Source: Candidatus Brocadiales bacterium
GTDB taxonomy: Bacteria; Planctomycetota; Brocadiia; Brocadiales; Bathyanammoxibiaceae
Length of the DNA stretch: 33,858 bases
Assembly: GCA_030586765.1 (NCBI GenBank)
Contig: JAUQZZ010000002.1
Location: 1-33,858, forward strand
Reading direction: 5' to 3'
Positions 32,370 to 33,858 of this stretch are shown here, one piece after another; position 1 is the first letter of the stretch, and each line of letters begins with the position of its first letter. The position numbers and the translations under genes were made by a program. The notes under the pieces were generated by a model. It was not told where the DNA came from, ran no database searches, and was given only the letters and a program-made list of their open reading frames with translations.

Positions 32370-33858
32370 ATGCCCCTCAGCAATAAAGAACACGAAGTAA
32401 TCAACAATATAAACAAGATTATCTGCATGGCCTTTGATATAAGGGATATCTATTCCAATATTGTGGCTGAACTGAAGCGGGTAATGGACTTTGACCGTAT
32501 GAGCATCTCCCTAATTACTGAGGGAAAGAACATGGCTGTAACCTACGTATCCTCTACCAGTCACCGGACCTCGGCCCTCAAGGAAGGGCACACCTATCCC
32601 CTGGAAGGTAGCCTGTTGAACAAAGTCGTTACCACTGGAAGCCCTGCAATTATCGAGGACACAGAAAAAGGGGAACTGGCCACCGACGGGCTCCTCCTAA
32701 AGGATGGAATAAGGTCCAGATTAGGCTTCCCCCTAAAAGTGGCTGGTAAGACTATCGGTAGTATAAACTTTGGCGGTAAGGAACCTAAGACCTTCTCACC
32801 CCATCACCTCTTCCTCCTGGAGCAGATTGCCCCCCAGCTTTCTATGGTAACGGAAAACACTATCCTCTTTCAGAAGATCAAAGCCTCTGAAGAAAAGTAT
32901 AAAGACCTCTACGACCATGCTCCTGCCATGTACTGCACCTATAGGAAAGACGGTACTATCTTAGAATGTAATGAGACGGTCGCAAAGGTACTGGGTTACC
33001 CAAGAGATGCACTGGTGGGCAGGAGTCTATACGAACTCATTGCCCAGGAAGGAAGAAAAGAGGCGGTGGAGGTCCTTCAAAATGGCTATTTAAAGGAACT
33101 GGAGTTCAGGCTGGTAAGGCAGGGTGGTGATTACGTTGACGTTAGTGCAAATGTCGCACCCCAGTATGATGAGACAGGCAACATAACAGGTTCCAGGATG
33201 GTCCTCAGGGACATCACCGAGGAAAAACACTCCGAAGAAAAACTCCTCCAGGAGAAAGAGAAACTGGAACAGGTGGTGGAAGCCTTACGGGTAGGGTTGT
33301 GTTTAATGGACAAAAACTTGAGCATAGTATGGGCTAATGATAACCTCTTAAAAATCTGGGGCTTGCCCCAGATACCCTTAGGTCAGCAGTATTCCGTGGT
33401 CTTCCAATGTGCCGAAGCAGACTGCCCAGTTACCGGTGCCCTTCAAGGGGGACAGAGACCCCGGGAGATTAAGGTCATCACAAAAGATGGGCAGAGAAAG
33501 TATATCGAAAACATTGCCACACCTATACAAAATAAGAATGGAGATGTGGTATCAGTTCTTCTACTGTCCAGGGATATCACTGCCAGGGAGAGCAGGATAC
33601 ATCAACTCTCCCTCCTCAGGCAACTAGGAAACGCCCTCCAGCACACACTCCAGCCCGAAAAAGTCTTTCAACTGGTACTAACCTGTGTGACGGCTGGACA
33701 TGCCATGGGATTCAACCGCGCCTTCCTCTTCCTGGTCAACGAGGAGAGTACCGCTATCTGTGGAATGATGGCCGTGGGACCCTCCAATGCCCAGGAGGCT
33801 GGGAGGATATGGCAGGAAGTGTCTACTAAATACCGCTCCCTGGAAGACCTCCTGGAGG
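32370..33858 (+). CDS. GAF-PAS-PAS-GAF sensor protein, 3' end beyond the window
   Basis: The frame is open from an ATG at 32370 (GAGG about 9 bases upstream) to the end of the window, 496 residues so far. Domains by pattern: GAF (about 15-165), PAS (about 172-290, with YKDLYDHAPAMYCTYRKDGTILECN), a short coiled-coil linker, a second PAS (about 300-415, with a Cys-containing loop CAEADCPV), and the beginning of a second GAF (about 425 onward, HQLSLLRQLGNALQHTLQPEKVF). This is the input part of a signalling protein; the output (histidine kinase, GGDEF or phosphatase) lies to the right and cannot be known. It follows the glucan operon on the same strand with a 133-base gap. Confidence 0.8.
   Translation, partial: MPLSNKEHEVINNINKIICMAFDIRDIYSNIVAELKRVMDFDRMSISLITEGKNMAVTYVSSTSHRTSALKEGHTYPLEGSLLNKVVTTGSPAIIEDTEKGELATDGLLLKDGIRSRLGFPLKVAGKTIGSINFGGKEPKTFSPHHLFLLEQIAPQLSMVTENTILFQKIKASEEKYKDLYDHAPAMYCTYRKDGTILECNETVAKVLGYPRDALVGRSLYELIAQEGRKEAVEVLQNGYLKELEFRLVRQGGDYVDVSANVAPQYDETGNITGSRMVLRDITEEKHSEEKLLQEKEKLEQVVEALRVGLCLMDKNLSIVWANDNLLKIWGLPQIPLGQQYSVVFQCAEADCPVTGALQGGQRPREIKVITKDGQRKYIENIATPIQNKNGDVVSVLLLSRDITARESRIHQLSLLRQLGNALQHTLQPEKVFQLVLTCVTAGHAMGFNRAFLFLVNEESTAICGMMAVGPSNAQEAGRIWQEVSTKYRSLEDLLE

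Overview
The window looks like about 34 kb of chromosome from a Gram-negative-type (diderm) bacterium with c-type cytochromes. Lipoprotein processing (Lgt, plus one clear lipoprotein), MurA, system II cytochrome c maturation (ResB/CcsA), a secreted tetraheme protein, a DUF1573 protein and secreted PQQ-type propellers all fit an anaerobic or respiratory deep-branching lineage. Heavy use of AGG and ATA codons, many GTG/TTG starts and a GH57-based alpha-glucan locus make me think of Planctomycetota (Brocadiales-like) or a similar group. That placement is an inference; there is no rRNA or other phylogenetic marker gene that I could place by eye.

Layout. (1) 1-940: a gene-poor, repeat-rich left edge with three separate palindromic elements, an orphan DUF2283 gene and a 3' scrap of a second murA copy. 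(2) 941-6967, minus strand: ccsA-resB, then rpmE-prfA-prmC-murA, tightly packed, each group with its own promoter-like site. (3) 7143-9925, plus strand: panC, a DUF4258/DUF2283 toxin-antitoxin-like pair, panD and lgt. (4) 9922-18582, minus strand: nusA-infB-ylxP(DUF503)-rbfA-hisG, then a TPR lipoprotein and yebC, then hflX with its own promoter. (5) 18871-20572, plus: an acyltransferase and an alpha/beta hydrolase. (6) 20539-22828, minus: two tandem paralogous eight-repeat PQQ-type propeller proteins. (7) 23071-25378, plus: a DUF1573 protein and an UshA-like domain fused to four CxxCH heme sites. (8) 25477-32236, plus: GH57-galT-glgA-GH57, an alpha-glucan (glycogen-type) operon. (9) 32370 to the right edge: the start of a large GAF-PAS-PAS-GAF sensor that continues beyond the window.

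The most notable signals are: a decayed duplicate of the murA 3' end abutting the DUF2283 stop codon; two small elements 22 kb apart that share terminal inverted repeats but carry different inner palindromes; a terminator-like hairpin in the nusA leader just before its ribosome binding site, in an operon that begins with nusA rather than rimP; hisG as part of the translation operon; a TA-like pair between panC and panD; a metallophosphatase-like/tetraheme fusion whose first metal motif is replaced by a cysteine motif; and a four-gene glucan locus in which the GalT-like protein may act on ADP-glucose. No tRNA, rRNA, CRISPR array or transposase gene was recognised.
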